From Geomonas edaphica (lineage in GTDB: Bacteria; Desulfobacterota; Desulfuromonadia; Geobacterales; Geobacteraceae), in assembly GCF_004917075.1 (NCBI RefSeq), contig NZ_SSYB01000002.1:395766-459765 (forward strand): DNA of 64,000 nucleotides. Reading direction: 5' to 3'. Within the stretch, counting starts at the first letter, position 1, and every line of letters begins with the position of its first letter. The notes under the pieces were generated by a model. The model worked only from the letters and a program-made list of their open reading frames with translations, had not been told where the DNA came from and did no database searches. This document shows, in pieces, positions 17,442 through 29,092 of the stretch. The position numbers were made by a program, and so were the translations under genes.

Positions 17442-19525
17442 TCGACCAACACCGGCAGGCATTCAAGGAGGAGGCGTACGAGCTCCTGGCTGAGCTGGAA
17501 AGCTCTCTTCTCGAGCTCGAGGAGCGACCCGACGACCAGGACCTGATCGGCAGGGTGTTCCGCGCCATGCACACCATCAAGGGGTCCGGCTCGATGTTCG
17601 GCTTCGACGACATCGCGAGCTTCACCCACGAGGTGGAGACCATCTTCGACATGGTGCGTAACGGCAAGCTCCAGGTCACCGGACGTCTGGTGAACCTCAC
17701 CCTTGCTGCTCGCGACCAGATCCGGTCCATGCTGGATGCCGCGGACAGCGGTGAGGCGGCCGATCTGCAGGCAAGCGCCGAGATCATCGTTGGGCTGCGC
17801 GAGCTCGCCGGGTTCCAGGGGCAGGTTGCCGCCGAGGCACATAAGGAGGAGGTTCACGAGGCGCAAAAAGACCCGGTGACCTACCGGATCCGCTTCGCCC
17901 CGGCGCGCGAGATCTTCGTCTCCGGCACCAACCCGCTCACCTTGATCGCGGAGTTGAGGGAATTAGGTGCCTGCACCGTGGTGGCGCAGACGGCGGGCTT
18001 TCCCTGCCTGGAGGAGATGAACCCGGAATCCTGCTACGTCTACTGGGACGTCATCCTCACCACGGACCAGGGGGAGAACGCCATCCGCGACGTTTTCATC
18101 TTCGTCGAGGACGACTGCGAGCTGAAGATCGAGCCGATCGCCGAGCACAACCGCTACGAGGAGCAACAGGATTACAAGAGGCTGGGCGAGATCCTCGTCG
18201 AGCGCGGCGACATCACGAGCGACGACATGAGGGTCGTCCTATCACAGCAAAAGCGTTTCGGCGAACTGGCCATCTCGCAAGGGATTTTGCACGAAGGGAA
18301 GGTTCAGGCGGCCCTGGCGGAGCAGCAGCACATAAAAGAAGTCCGCCAGGAGAAGCAGGTCGCCGAGGCCTCCTCGAGCATCCGTGTCCCCGCGGAGCGG
18401 CTAGATTTGCTGGTCAACCTAGTGGGCGAGATGGTGACGGTGCAGGCGCGTCTGTCGCAGACCGCGGCCCAGCGCGACGACGCCGAGCTGATGGCGATCG
18501 CGGAAGAGGTGGAGCGGCTGACTGCGGAACTTAGGGACAGCGCCCTCAACATCCGGATGCTCCCCATCGGCAGCACTTTCAGCAAGTTCAAGCGCCTCGT
18601 GCGCGATCTCTCCGCCGAGCTCGGCAAGCAGATCGAGATGACCACGGAAGGGGCAGAGACCGAGCTCGACAAGACGGTCATCGAGAAGCTGAACGACCCG
18701 CTCGTGCATCTGATCAGAAACAGCATCGACCACGGCATCGAGCGTCCCGAGGCACGTGTCGCGGCGGGCAAGCCCGAGCGCGGTACGGTGCATCTTTCCG
18801 CCGTTCACTCCGGCGACAGCGTTCTCATCACCATCGCCGACGACGGCGCCGGGCTCGACAAGGAGGCCATCCGTACCAAGGGGATCGAGCGCGGCATCAT
18901 CACTGCCGGGGCCGAGCTTTCCGACAAGGAACTTTTCAACCTCATCTTCGCCCCCGGCTTCTCCACCGCCAAGACGATCTCCTCGGTCTCCGGGCGTGGC
19001 GTCGGCATGGACGTGGTGAAACGGGCTATCGAGGCGTTGCGCGGTTCCATTGACATCACCAGCGTGCGCGGCGAGGGGACCCGCATCATGGTGAAGATCC
19101 CCCTTACCCTGGCGATCATCGAGAGCCTCTTGGTAAAGATCGGCAACGACTCCTTCATGATGCCCCTTGCCCTCGTCGACGAGTGCGTCGAGCTCACCCG
19201 GGAGGATGTGGCCGCAGCCCACGGCAGGAACCTGGCCCACGTACGCGACCAACTCGTCCCCTACATCCCGCTCAGGGAGCATTTCGCGATTCCCGGCGAC
19301 CCCCCGGAGATCGAGCAGATCGTCATCACCCAGGTGAGCGGGGTACGGGTTGGTTTCGTAGTGGATCACGTGATCGGGGAACACCAGACCGTGATCAAAT
19401 CGCTCGGGCGGGCCTACAAGGACACCGAGGGGATCTCGGGCGCCACCATCCTGGGCGACGGCACCGTGGCGCTCATCCTCGACATCCCACAGCTCGTGCA
19501 GGCGGCAGAGGCGGCGCAGGCGTGA
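17438..19525 (+). CDS. cheA: CheA histidine kinase with an extra RLG-repeat segment
   Basis: 695 residues. HPt domain at 1-110 with phosphorylated H45 (MHTIKGSGS), then a domain at about 147-232 (TYRIRFAP, YVYWDVIL, FIFVEDDCEL) common in CheA proteins of this phylum. Next come two back-to-back 24-residue segments at 248-271 and 273-296, each with R-(L/F)-G at its start, Gly10, Leu21 and Gln24. The dimerisation helices follow from about 317, then the ATPase with LIRNSIDHGIE and GRGVGMDV, and a C-terminal CheW-like domain. It phosphorylates CheY and CheB. The twin segments resemble MshEN c-di-GMP-binding repeats. Confidence 0.93.
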   Translation: MIDQHRQAFKEEAYELLAELESSLLELEERPDDQDLIGRVFRAMHTIKGSGSMFGFDDIASFTHEVETIFDMVRNGKLQVTGRLVNLTLAARDQIRSMLDAADSGEAADLQASAEIIVGLRELAGFQGQVAAEAHKEEVHEAQKDPVTYRIRFAPAREIFVSGTNPLTLIAELRELGACTVVAQTAGFPCLEEMNPESCYVYWDVILTTDQGENAIRDVFIFVEDDCELKIEPIAEHNRYEEQQDYKRLGEILVERGDITSDDMRVVLSQQKRFGELAISQGILHEGKVQAALAEQQHIKEVRQEKQVAEASSSIRVPAERLDLLVNLVGEMVTVQARLSQTAAQRDDAELMAIAEEVERLTAELRDSALNIRMLPIGSTFSKFKRLVRDLSAELGKQIEMTTEGAETELDKTVIEKLNDPLVHLIRNSIDHGIERPEARVAAGKPERGTVHLSAVHSGDSVLITIADDGAGLDKEAIRTKGIERGIITAGAELSDKELFNLIFAPGFSTAKTISSVSGRGVGMDVVKRAIEALRGSIDITSVRGEGTRIMVKIPLTLAIIESLLVKIGNDSFMMPLALVDECVELTREDVAAAHGRNLAHVRDQLVPYIPLREHFAIPGDPPEIEQIVITQVSGVRVGFVVDHVIGEHQTVIKSLGRAYKDTEGISGATILGDGTVALILDIPQLVQAAEAAQA

Positions 19526-19550
19526 AAGCGGGCAGGAGGTAGCGGTAAAA

Positions 19551-20429
19551 ATGTACGCAGCGGAGGCCCTCAAGATGGAGGAACCAGGTCGAATCGAGCC
19601 GAGTGCGTCGCTTTCTGCGCGTGACTTCGGCAGGCTGAGCCGGTTTATCTACGACACCTGCGGCATCAAGATGCCCGACGTGAAGAAGACGATGCTGGAA
19701 GCGCGCCTGCAGAAGAGACTTAGAAGTCTCGGCATGCACAGCTTCACCGATTACTGCGATTTTCTCTTCTCTCAAGAGGGGCTCGACAGGGAGTTGGTTC
19801 CCATGCTGGACATGGTGACCACGAACAAGACCGATTTTTTCCGAGAGCCCGACCATTTCCATTACCTGACCCAGACCGTGCTTCCCGAATGGGTGAAGCG
19901 CCACCCGAGCGGGACCCTCGCCATCTGGAGCGCCGGCTGCTCGTCCGGCGAGGAGCCGTACACCCTCGCCATGGTGCTCTCGGAGTTCGCGGCGAGAAAC
20001 CCCGGCTTCGATTTCAAGATCCTCGCCACCGATATCTCTACCCGGGTGCTCGATAAGGCGAAGACCGCCATCTACAACGAGTCCCAGGTCGAGCCCGTGG
20101 CGATCGAGCTCAAGAAGAAGTACCTTTTGCGCAGCAAGGACCGCGCAAGCGGCATGGTGCGCATCGTGCCTGAGTTGCGCGCCAAGGTGAACTTCCGCCG
20201 TCTGAACTTCATGGACGACGATTTCGGTATGCGCGAGCCGCTCGACATCATCTTCTGTCGCAACGTGATCATCTACTTTGACCGGCCGACCCAGGAGAGG
20301 CTGTTGCAGCGTTTTCACCGCAACATGAAGCCCGGCAGCTACATCTTCATGGGGCATTCCGAGACACTGAGCGGCCTGGACGTACCCCTTGTCAGCGTGT
20401 ACCCGACGGTGTACCGGAAGCCACGATGA
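19551..20429 (+). CDS. cheR: CheR methyltransferase
   Basis: 292 residues. N-terminal helical CheR domain (LSRFIYDTCGIKMPD, VTTNKTDFFREPDHF) and a SAM-binding fold with WSAGCSSGEEPYTLAM and IIFCRNVIIYFD. It methylates receptor glutamates in adaptation. AGGAGGT precedes the start by about 12 bases; an internal ATG (MEEPGRIE) is an alternative start. It overlaps cheD by ATGA. Confidence 0.94.
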   Translation: MYAAEALKMEEPGRIEPSASLSARDFGRLSRFIYDTCGIKMPDVKKTMLEARLQKRLRSLGMHSFTDYCDFLFSQEGLDRELVPMLDMVTTNKTDFFREPDHFHYLTQTVLPEWVKRHPSGTLAIWSAGCSSGEEPYTLAMVLSEFAARNPGFDFKILATDISTRVLDKAKTAIYNESQVEPVAIELKKKYLLRSKDRASGMVRIVPELRAKVNFRRLNFMDDDFGMREPLDIIFCRNVIIYFDRPTQERLLQRFHRNMKPGSYIFMGHSETLSGLDVPLVSVYPTVYRKPR

Positions 20430-20917
20430 GCACGGAGGGGGCAGGGGGTCTCTTCCTGAAACCGGGACAGATAGTGGTAAGCTCACAACCGCTATTGGTG
20501 ACCACCCTGCTGGGCTCGTGTGTTGCGGTTACCATGTTCTGCGCACGTTTAAAAACGGGGGGGATCTGCCACGCTCAGCTACCCACGTACCGTGAAAGGG
20601 AAGAGGAGGGACAGACTCATCCCGGCAGGTTCATGGACAGCGCCCTGACCGAGATGCTGGCGCGGTTGTTGGAACGGGGGGCGCTCGCCGGCGAACTCGA
20701 GGTAAAAATCTTCGGCGGCTCCGACATGTTCCAGGGGCGCGGCCGGGGACGGGCCGTCGGGAGGCAGAACGCCGAGATGGCGCTCACGATGCTCGCACGG
20801 GAGTCGATCAAGGTGGTGAACCAGGACCTTTTCGGCGAACGTGGGAGGAAGATCATCTTCCACACCCATACCGGCGCCGTGTTTCTCAAAAGGCTGAACC
20901 GATCGGGGGTATGCTAG
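20426..20917 (+). CDS. cheD: CheD receptor glutamine deamidase
   Basis: 163 residues with the CheD catalytic features: TTLLGSCVAV with Cys32 and GGICHAQLP with His49, then VKIFGGSDM. It deamidates receptor glutamines and can act with CheC-type phosphatases. No cheC is seen in the cluster. The gene is placed between cheR and cheB with no gap. Confidence 0.93.
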   Translation: MSTEGAGGLFLKPGQIVVSSQPLLVTTLLGSCVAVTMFCARLKTGGICHAQLPTYREREEEGQTHPGRFMDSALTEMLARLLERGALAGELEVKIFGGSDMFQGRGRGRAVGRQNAEMALTMLARESIKVVNQDLFGERGRKIIFHTHTGAVFLKRLNRSGVC

Positions 20918-21985
20918 ATGCCCAAGAAAATAAAAGTGCTCATCGTTGACGATTCGGCCGTAGTGCGCCAGACGCTTGCCGACATCCTCTCCTCGGACCC
21001 GCAGATCGAGGTGATGTCGACCGCGGGTGACCCGTTCATCGCTGCGGACCGGATCAGGCAGGAGGTCCCCGACGTCATCACCCTCGACGTCGAGATGCCG
21101 CGCATGGACGGCATCACCTTCCTACACAAGATCATGAGCCAGCATCCCATCCCGGTGGTGATGTGCTCGAGTCTCACCGAGAAGGGGTCGGAGACCGCGC
21201 TGAAGGCGCTCGAGTACGGCGCGGTGGAGATCATCCAGAAACCGCGTCTAGGGACCAAGGCGTTTCTCGAGGAGTCGCGGGTGAGGATCTGCGACGTCGT
21301 CAAGGCCGCGAGCCAGGCGAGGCTCAGGCGCGTCCCGGTGGTAAGTCATCAAGTGGCCCCGAAACTCACCGCCGACGTCATCATGGAGAAGCCGAAAAGC
21401 CAGGCGATGATGCAGACCACCGAGAAAGTGGTGGTGGTCGGCGCGTCCACCGGTGGAACCGAGGCGCTGCGCGTCTTTCTTGAGTCACTTCCCGCGGACT
21501 GCCCCGGTATCGTGATCGTGCAGCACATGCCCGAGGGATTCACGCGCGCCTTTTCCCAGCGGCTGGACGGGTTGTGCCGGATCACGGTGAAAGAAGCCGA
21601 GAACAACGACACCGTGGTGCGCGGCCGGGCACTGATCGCCCCGGGGAACCATCATCTTCTTTTGAAGCGCAGTGGCGCGCGCTATTTTGTCGAGATAAAG
21701 GACGGCCCGCTCGTCTCTAGGCACCGTCCGTCGGTCGACGTGCTGTTTCGTTCCGCCGCGCGGTATGCCGGCAAGAACGCGGTAGGGATCATCATGACCG
21801 GCATGGGAGATGACGGGGCGCATGGCATGCTGGAGATGAAGCAGTCAGGTGCCTTGAACATAGCGCAGGACGAGGCGAGCTGCATCGTCTTTGGGATGCC
21901 CAACGAGGCGATCAAGCTGGGGGGCGTCGACTACATACGTCCCCTGGACTCCATCAGCCGAGAGATGCTGAGGCTGTGTCAGTAA
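20918..21985 (+). CDS. cheB: CheB methylesterase response regulator
   Basis: 355 residues. Receiver domain with D11/D12 and phosphoacceptor D57 (ITLDVEMP), a linker, then the methylesterase domain with Ser177 in GASTGG, His203 in VQHMPEGFT and the Asp in [11 protein letters not shown]. It removes receptor methyl groups and, when unphosphorylated, is self-inhibited. It starts one base after the cheD stop. Confidence 0.95.
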   Translation: MPKKIKVLIVDDSAVVRQTLADILSSDPQIEVMSTAGDPFIAADRIRQEVPDVITLDVEMPRMDGITFLHKIMSQHPIPVVMCSSLTEKGSETALKALEYGAVEIIQKPRLGTKAFLEESRVRICDVVKAASQARLRRVPVVSHQVAPKLTADVIMEKPKSQAMMQTTEKVVVVGASTGGTEALRVFLESLPADCPGIVIVQHMPEGFTRAFSQRLDGLCRITVKEAENNDTVVRGRALIAPGNHHLLLKRSGARYFVEIKDGPLVSRHRPSVDVLFRSAARYAGKNAVGIIMTGMGDDGAHGMLEMKQSGALNIAQDEASCIVFGMPNEAIKLGGVDYIRPLDSISREMLRLCQ

Positions 21986-21987
21986 GG

Positions 21988-22124
21988 CCGTTCTAAGTTC
22001 TAGGTTCTAAGTTCTACGTTGCAACCTTGGAACTGTAGAGCCGAGAGCCGCTTCACCTGCTTCACCTGAGGCAGGATGCTTTTCAGTCCTTAACTTAGAA
22101 CGTAGAACATAGAACGTAGAACCG
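21988..22124. repeat. inverted pair of 7-nt-period repeat arms
   Basis: Four tandem heptamers of GTTCTAA type (about 21990-22018) face four of TAGAACG type (about 22093-22122), giving a long hairpin around a unique centre. It fills the gap between cheB and the EAL-HDOD gene. Confidence 0.85.
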
Positions 22125-22141
22125 GTTTTCGGGGTGTTGAC

Positions 22142-23377
22142 ATGGTTGACGAAAAGTTCTTTCTCGGGCGCCAGCCGATACTGGACCGGACGCAGCAGAT
22201 TGTGGGATTCGAACTGCTCTTCCGCTCTCCGGAGAGCCTCTACGCGGCCAACGTCTCCGACCTGCAGATGGCTAGCGCCAGCGTCATCGTAAACTCCCTC
22301 TCCGAGTTCGGCTTCCAGGAGGTGCTCGGGCGCCACAAGGGCTTTTTCAACGTAACCCGCGAAGTGCTTATGAGCGACGCGCTGGAACTTCTACCGAAGG
22401 ACCGCGTGGTCATCGAACTTTTAGAGACCATCGTTGCTGACGCAGAAGTTTTCGAACGCTGCCGCACCCTCAAATCACTCGGTTTCACCCTTGCACTCGA
22501 CGACCACGTCTACTCGGAGAGCTTTCACGACATCTACCGCCTCATAGACATCGTCAAGGTGGACGTCCTCGAGACCCCTGATACCTCGCTCGCTGAGATG
22601 GTCGGCAAGTTCCGGAACTGGCCTCTTACCCTGCTCGCCGAGAAGGTGGAGAACGCAGACCACTACAAGTTCTGCTCACAGCTCGGCTTCGACCTGTTCC
22701 AGGGGTACTACTTCGCGCGCCCGGTGGTCTTAAGACAGAACAAGATCGACATCGGCAAGATCACCATGATGCAACTCATGAAGCAGGTGATGGCCGACGC
22801 CGAATGGTCCGAGATCGAGGAGACCTTCAAGCAGAACCCGGGGCTCACCTACAACCTTTTGCGCCTGGTCAACTCGGTCGCCATGGGGCTACGCGTGCGC
22901 ATCAAGACGCTGCGCCACGCCCTGACCGTCCTCGGCCTCGAACAGCTGAAGCGCTGGATCACCCTCGCCCTTTACGCAAACAACGACAGTAACGGCGTGC
23001 AGAGTCCGCTGCTCGAGATGGCGGCGACCCGCGGCAAGCTCATGGAACTCCTCATGCTGGCCTCGCACGGCCGCGCCGCAGGCGAATTTGCCGATCAGGC
23101 CTTCATGGTCGGGATTCTCTCACTCATAGACGTACTCTTCGAAGATTCCATGGCTGAGCTCATCGGGAAGCTAAACCTCGTGGACAGCGTGAAGAGTGCG
23201 CTGCTTCATAAAGACGGCGATCTGGGTGCGCTGCTTGTGCTTGCCGAGCTTCTAGAACAGGCCGATTTCCCTGCAGTCAACGAGCAGTTGGAGATCTGTG
23301 AGCTCTCCCTTGATCAGCTTCTTACCGCACAGTTGGAGACCTTCTCGTGGGCCGATAAGCTTAGTACTTCCCTCTGA
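22142..23377 (+). CDS. EAL-HDOD (YuxH-type) signalling protein
   Basis: 411 residues. N-terminal EAL-fold domain that looks catalytically dead: the EAL signature reads ELL (GFELLFRS, 24-26), and the DDFG loop reads LDDHVYSE. The C-terminal half (about 200-400) is an HDOD domain (NPGLTYNLLRLVNS, IKTLRHALTVLGLEQLKRWI). Such proteins tend to be regulators rather than phosphodiesterases and may still bind c-di-GMP. Its position at the end of the che cluster suggests a link between chemosensing and c-di-GMP, which is inference. Confidence 0.85.
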   Translation: MVDEKFFLGRQPILDRTQQIVGFELLFRSPESLYAANVSDLQMASASVIVNSLSEFGFQEVLGRHKGFFNVTREVLMSDALELLPKDRVVIELLETIVADAEVFERCRTLKSLGFTLALDDHVYSESFHDIYRLIDIVKVDVLETPDTSLAEMVGKFRNWPLTLLAEKVENADHYKFCSQLGFDLFQGYYFARPVVLRQNKIDIGKITMMQLMKQVMADAEWSEIEETFKQNPGLTYNLLRLVNSVAMGLRVRIKTLRHALTVLGLEQLKRWITLALYANNDSNGVQSPLLEMAATRGKLMELLMLASHGRAAGEFADQAFMVGILSLIDVLFEDSMAELIGKLNLVDSVKSALLHKDGDLGALLVLAELLEQADFPAVNEQLEICELSLDQLLTAQLETFSWADKLSTSL

Positions 23378-23385
23378 TTCACTCC

Positions 23386-23414
23386 TTGACACGAACCTTT
23401 CTTTTGATGTAACT
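23386..23414 (+). promoter_or_regulatory. candidate promoter of the Kdo cluster
   Basis: TTGACA at 23386-23391 and GTAACT at 23409-23414 with a 17-base spacer, 156 bases before kdsB. The -10 is weak. Confidence 0.35.
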
Positions 23415-23569
23415 TGTTTCGTCCCGCCAGACAAAGGGACGGAGCCGGCAGTTCAGGCTGCGCTCCACCGGCTACAAGCAGCAAGCCAGCCATTACAAAT
23501 CACCACAACACAACCGCAACCAGGACTTGAGGCCCGGCCACGCCGGTTCGGTCCGTATTGAGACGCCAA

Positions 23570-24325
23570 ATGAAAATAACCGCGGTAATTCCCGCCAGGT
23601 ATGCTTCTACGCGTTTTGAGGGTAAGGCATTGGCGGACATCATGGGGCGGCCCATGGTGCAGCATGTATATGAACGCGCCTCCAAGGCGAGGCTCGTTTC
23701 CGAAGTGATCGTCGCGACCGACGACGAGCGTATCGCCTCCGCGGTGCGGGGCTTCGGCGGCAGAGTGGAGATGACCTCGGCGGAGCACGAGACCGGGACG
23801 GACCGCTTGGCCGAAGTGGCGGGAAGGCTGGACGCAGACATCATCGTGAACGTGCAGGGGGACGAACCCCTCATCGATCCGGCTATGATCGACCAGGCTA
23901 TCGAGCCGATGCTCGAGGATACTACAATCCCGATGGCGACCCTTAAGTGCCGCATCAGGACCCTGCACGATTTCCTTTCTCCCAACGTGGTGAAGGTGGT
24001 TTCCGATCCGAAGGGGAACGTGCTCTACTTCTCGCGTTCGCCGCTCCCTTTCTTTCGGGATAAGTGGAACGATCTCAAGGACGACGCATTCTGCTGCGGC
24101 AAGCTTCTGTGCTACAAGCACGTAGGTCTCTACGTCTACCGCAGGGAGTTTCTCCCGGTGTTCGCCGCACTTCCGCCGAGCTATCTGGAGATGGCCGAGA
24201 AACTCGAGCAGTTGCGCGTATTGGAAAACGGTTATCGCATCAAGGTCGTCGAGACCGAGTTCGAGTCGATAGGTGTGGACACCCCCGCCGATCTCGAGAA
24301 GGTGCTGGCCAAGCTTAAAGGCTAA
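23570..24325 (+). CDS. kdsB: CMP-Kdo synthetase
   Basis: 251 residues from the ATG at 23570. Nucleotidyltransferase with [15 protein letters not shown] at the N-terminus, VATDDERI, the NVQGDEPLI metal/sugar motif and [12 protein letters not shown] near the end, all diagnostic for KdsB. It activates Kdo with CTP for lipid A core assembly. pyrG, next on the same strand, makes the CTP, and kdsA, kdsD and kdsC follow, so the whole stretch is devoted to CMP-Kdo. Confidence 0.95.
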   Translation: MKITAVIPARYASTRFEGKALADIMGRPMVQHVYERASKARLVSEVIVATDDERIASAVRGFGGRVEMTSAEHETGTDRLAEVAGRLDADIIVNVQGDEPLIDPAMIDQAIEPMLEDTTIPMATLKCRIRTLHDFLSPNVVKVVSDPKGNVLYFSRSPLPFFRDKWNDLKDDAFCCGKLLCYKHVGLYVYRREFLPVFAALPPSYLEMAEKLEQLRVLENGYRIKVVETEFESIGVDTPADLEKVLAKLKG

Positions 24326-24373
24326 CGGAAGCAGCAAAGTTCCACTTTCCACGAAGCGTTGCACAAGTCCTCG

Positions 24374-26146
<1,773 letters not shown>

Positions 26147-26154
26147 AACAGAAA

Positions 26155-26445
26155 CTAAAACAAAACCGATTCAAACAGGGATGAAGGGGATGCAGGGGAT
26201 AAAAGCATAAAAGCTTTTTCTCACGCAAAGACGCAAAGACGCAAAGAAAATCAAGACTTAGGGGTAACCCAAAATCTTTTCGTCTTAAGGTTTTATCCCT
26301 TTCATCCCCTTCATCCCTGTTAATTGATTTTGTCTATCTGTTTAAGGTTTTCTTTGTGACTTTGCGTCTTTGCGTGACAGAGATTTTTAGCGTCTTCGTT
26401 TCGTTTTTATCCCGTTTATCCCCTTCATCCCTGTTAAAATGGTTT
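26155..26445. repeat. short-period repeat element, interleaved arms A-B-A'-B' plus an extra A'
   Basis: Fills the gap between pyrG and kdsA. A (9-nt period) about 26176-26203; B (8-nt period) about 26222-26249; A' about 26290-26320; B' about 26350-26380; second A' about 26405-26437. Confidence 0.9.
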
Positions 26446-26490
26446 GGTCTTTGAGTGACAACGTTTTCAGGCTTGAGTATAGGAGAAGTT

Positions 26491-27312
26491 ATGACCCGTG
26501 AGATCGCTGTAGGTGACATCAAGATTGGTGGCAACAGGCCGCTCGTGCTGGTAGCCGGGCCGTGCGTTATTGAGAACGAAGCCGCTACACTGCGCCACGC
26601 CGAACGCCTCATGAGTATCTGCAACGGCGTAGGCATCCCGCTCATCTTCAAAGCCTCCTACGATAAGGCAAACCGCACCTCGGTCACCGCCTTCCGCGGC
26701 CCTGGTATGACCGAAGGCCTCAGGATTCTCGCCAAGGTGAAGGAATCGCTCGGCGTTCCGGTGCTCTCCGATATCCATTCCATAGAACAGGTCGAGCCCG
26801 CCGCCGACGTCCTCGACGTTTTGCAGATCCCTGCCTTTCTCTGCCGTCAGACCGACCTTTTGGTCGCCGCGGCCAAGACCGGCAAGGTGATCAACGTAAA
26901 AAAAGGGCAATTCCTTGCGCCGTGGGACATGAAAAACGTCGTAGGCAAGCTCCGCTCCTGCGAGAACGACAACATCATCCTCACCGAGCGCGGCGCTTCC
27001 TTCGGCTACAACAACCTCGTCGTCGACATGCGCAGCTTCCCGATCATGCGTTCCACCGGCTTCCCGGTTATTTTCGACGCCACCCACAGCGTCCAGCTTC
27101 CGGGAGGCGAGGGGACTTCGTCCGGTGGTCAGCGCGAGTACGTGGAGTTCCTCTCCCGCGCCGCGGTAGCCGCTGGTGTGGACGGCGTTTTCATGGAAGT
27201 ACATGAGGAGCCCGAGCAGGCCCTTTGCGACGGACCGAACTCCGTGCGTCTAGACGACCTTCCGGTGCTTCTGAAGAAACTGAAGGCGATCGACGCCATC
27301 GTGAAACAGTAA
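26491..27312 (+). CDS. kdsA: Kdo-8-phosphate synthase
   Basis: 273 residues from the ATG at 26491, with AGGAGAAG just upstream. KdsA signatures [57 protein letters not shown] and [11 protein letters not shown] are intact. It condenses phosphoenolpyruvate with arabinose 5-phosphate, the product of the next gene. The residue after VIEN is Glu, and the metal dependence of this copy cannot be judged by eye. Confidence 0.96.
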   Translation: MTREIAVGDIKIGGNRPLVLVAGPCVIENEAATLRHAERLMSICNGVGIPLIFKASYDKANRTSVTAFRGPGMTEGLRILAKVKESLGVPVLSDIHSIEQVEPAADVLDVLQIPAFLCRQTDLLVAAAKTGKVINVKKGQFLAPWDMKNVVGKLRSCENDNIILTERGASFGYNNLVVDMRSFPIMRSTGFPVIFDATHSVQLPGGEGTSSGGQREYVEFLSRAAVAAGVDGVFMEVHEEPEQALCDGPNSVRLDDLPVLLKKLKAIDAIVKQ

Positions 27313-27324
27313 AACCGACAAACG

Positions 27325-27540
27325 AAACCTATTCAAACAGGGATGAAGGGGATACAGGGGATAAAGGCTTAAAACCTTTTCTCGCGCAAAGGCGCAAAGG
27401 CAAGCAAGGCAAACAAAAGGTTTTTGGCGTAACCCCAAAGTCTTTGTGTTTGGTTTTATCCCTTTTATCCCCTTCATCCCTGTTGAATATGCTTTCAAGG
27501 TTTTCTTTGCGACTTTGCGTCTTTGCGTGACACCGATTTT
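27325..27540. repeat. short-period repeat element, interleaved arms A-B-A'-B'
   Basis: Between kdsA and kdsD. A about 27333-27368, B (partly decayed, GCGCAAAGGCGCAAAGGC) about 27383-27402, A' about 27456-27484, B' about 27503-27530. Confidence 0.88.
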
Positions 27541-27566
27541 TTGTTTCAGCTTTTAAGGAGTCCATT

Positions 27567-28532
27567 TTGATATTAGAAGAAGCGAAGAGAGTTATCCGCG
27601 TCGAGGCAGAGGCGCTTTTGAACCTCGAGTCCTCCATTGACCAGGCCTTCGAGAAGGCCGTGCAGATGATACTCAACACACAGGGGCGCGTCGTCGTCAC
27701 CGGTATGGGCAAGTCCGGTCTCATCGGGCAAAAGATCGCCTCCACCATGGCCTCAACCGGCACCCCCGCTTTCTTCCTGCATCCCGCGGAAGGTATCCAC
27801 GGCGACCTCGGCATGATCATGAAGGGAGACGTGGTGATCGCCATCTCCAACTCCGGTGAAACCGACGAGGTGGTGCGCATCCTCCCGATCATCAAGCGCC
27901 TCGGTGCGTCGCTCATCGCCATGGCCGGCAACCCCAACTCCACCCTCGCCAAAAGCGGTGACATCTTCCTCGACATTTCCGTGAAGGAAGAAGCCTGCCC
28001 GCTGGGGCTTGCTCCCACCGCATCCACCACCGTTACCCTCGCCATGGGTGACGCCATCGCCGTAGCGCTGCTGGTGAGCCGCGGTTTCCGGGCCGAAGAC
28101 TTCGCCATGTTCCATCCCGGCGGAGCGCTCGGGCGCAGGCTTCTGCTGAAAGTAGAAGACATCATGCATTCCGGCGAAGGGCTTCCGCTCGTCGCCGCAG
28201 ACACGCTTATGCGTGAGGCACTCTTCACCATAACCTCCAAGGGACTGGGGATCACCGGTGTAACCTCTGCCGATGGCGCGCTGATCGGAGTCATCACCGA
28301 CGGGGATCTGCGTCGTGCCCTTAGCAAAGGGCTGGACATCATCAACCTGCCCGCGTCCGACCTGATGAAGGCAGGGCCCAAGCGAATCCGCCGCGACGAA
28401 CTGGCCGCCCGTGCGTTGCAGCAGATGGAGCAGTACTCCATCACCTCCCTCTTCGTCTTTGCCGACGACGAAGATGCGAAGCCCGTGGGCATCGTGCACC
28501 TGCACGATCTTCTCAAAGCCGGGATAGCATAA
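27567..28532 (+). CDS. kdsD: arabinose-5-phosphate isomerase (KpsF/GutQ family)
   Basis: 321 residues from a TTG with AAGGAG upstream. A SIS sugar-isomerase domain (TGMGKSGLIGQKIASTMASTG, AISNSGETDEV) is followed by two CBS domains (about 200-321). It supplies arabinose 5-phosphate for KdsA. The TTG is the only start near a good ribosome site. Confidence 0.94.
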   Translation: MILEEAKRVIRVEAEALLNLESSIDQAFEKAVQMILNTQGRVVVTGMGKSGLIGQKIASTMASTGTPAFFLHPAEGIHGDLGMIMKGDVVIAISNSGETDEVVRILPIIKRLGASLIAMAGNPNSTLAKSGDIFLDISVKEEACPLGLAPTASTTVTLAMGDAIAVALLVSRGFRAEDFAMFHPGGALGRRLLLKVEDIMHSGEGLPLVAADTLMREALFTITSKGLGITGVTSADGALIGVITDGDLRRALSKGLDIINLPASDLMKAGPKRIRRDELAARALQQMEQYSITSLFVFADDEDAKPVGIVHLHDLLKAGIA

Positions 28533-28785
28533 AACCGATTCAAACAGGGATGAAGGGGATAAACGGGATAAAAACTTAAAGCCTTCAAGCTGTACTCACG
28601 CAAAGCCGCAAAGGCGCGAAGACAAGCAGAACAAACAAAGATTTAGGTTCCAACCCCAAAAAGCCTCTCAATGTTTCAGATTTACTTTGCGACTTTGCGT
28701 CTTTGCGTGAGCAGGTTTTGAAGGTTTAACCCGATTTTTTGTTTTTGGGTTTTATCCCGTTCATCCCCTTCATCCCTGTTAAAAT
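28530..28785. repeat. short-period repeat element, nested arms A-B-B'-A'
   Basis: A about 28540-28573, B about 28598-28620, B' about 28684-28712, A' about 28750-28781. Arm order differs from the copies at 26.2 and 27.3 kb and matches the copy on the far side of the HEPN/MNT pair. Confidence 0.88.
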
Positions 28786-28807
28786 GTTTTTGTTTTGAGG
28801 TTGTTGC

Positions 28808-29092
28808 ATGAGATTAAAGCCGGACGAAGTCCATGCGATCAAGACGACCATCCGCAACCTCGACCAGGATGCGGACGTTTTTCTTTTCGGCTCGAGGGTC
28901 GACGATTCCAAAAGGGGTGGCGACATCGACCTGCTCGTGTTTTCCGCCAAGCTATCCGGCGGCGATGCCAAAAGAGCGATAAAGAAGGAGCTCTACAAGC
29001 TCATCGGAGAGCAAAAGATAGACATAGTTCTAGCTGTCGATGCCACCGACCCCTTCGTCCAACTCGCACTGAAGACCGGAGTGAAGCTGTGA
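28808..29092 (+). CDS. MNT-type nucleotidyltransferase antitoxin
   Basis: 94 residues, a minimal nucleotidyltransferase fold with G28-S29 and D39-I-D41 (GS-x9-DxD). In MntA/HepT systems this protein adenylylates and so inactivates the HEPN RNase encoded next. GAGG lies seven bases before the ATG. Start/stop overlap with the next gene (GTGA at 29089-29092) supports a two-gene unit. Confidence 0.85.
   Translation: MRLKPDEVHAIKTTIRNLDQDADVFLFGSRVDDSKRGGDIDLLVFSAKLSGGDAKRAIKKELYKLIGEQKIDIVLAVDATDPFVQLALKTGVKL

Noticed and set aside
18419-19573. Long antisense frame (384 codons) over cheA
   Set aside because: Covers the well-supported CheA kinase region; no motif or ribosome site.
26155-26445. 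CRISPR-like array in the repetitive gap
   Set aside because: Repeats are tandem 8- and 9-mers in inverted pairs with no unique spacers of constant length and no cas genes nearby.
27329-28603. 424-codon antisense frame over kdsD and its flanking repeats
   Set aside because: Begins and ends in repeat DNA and covers the intact kdsD gene; Ser/Met/Arg-rich shadow translation.
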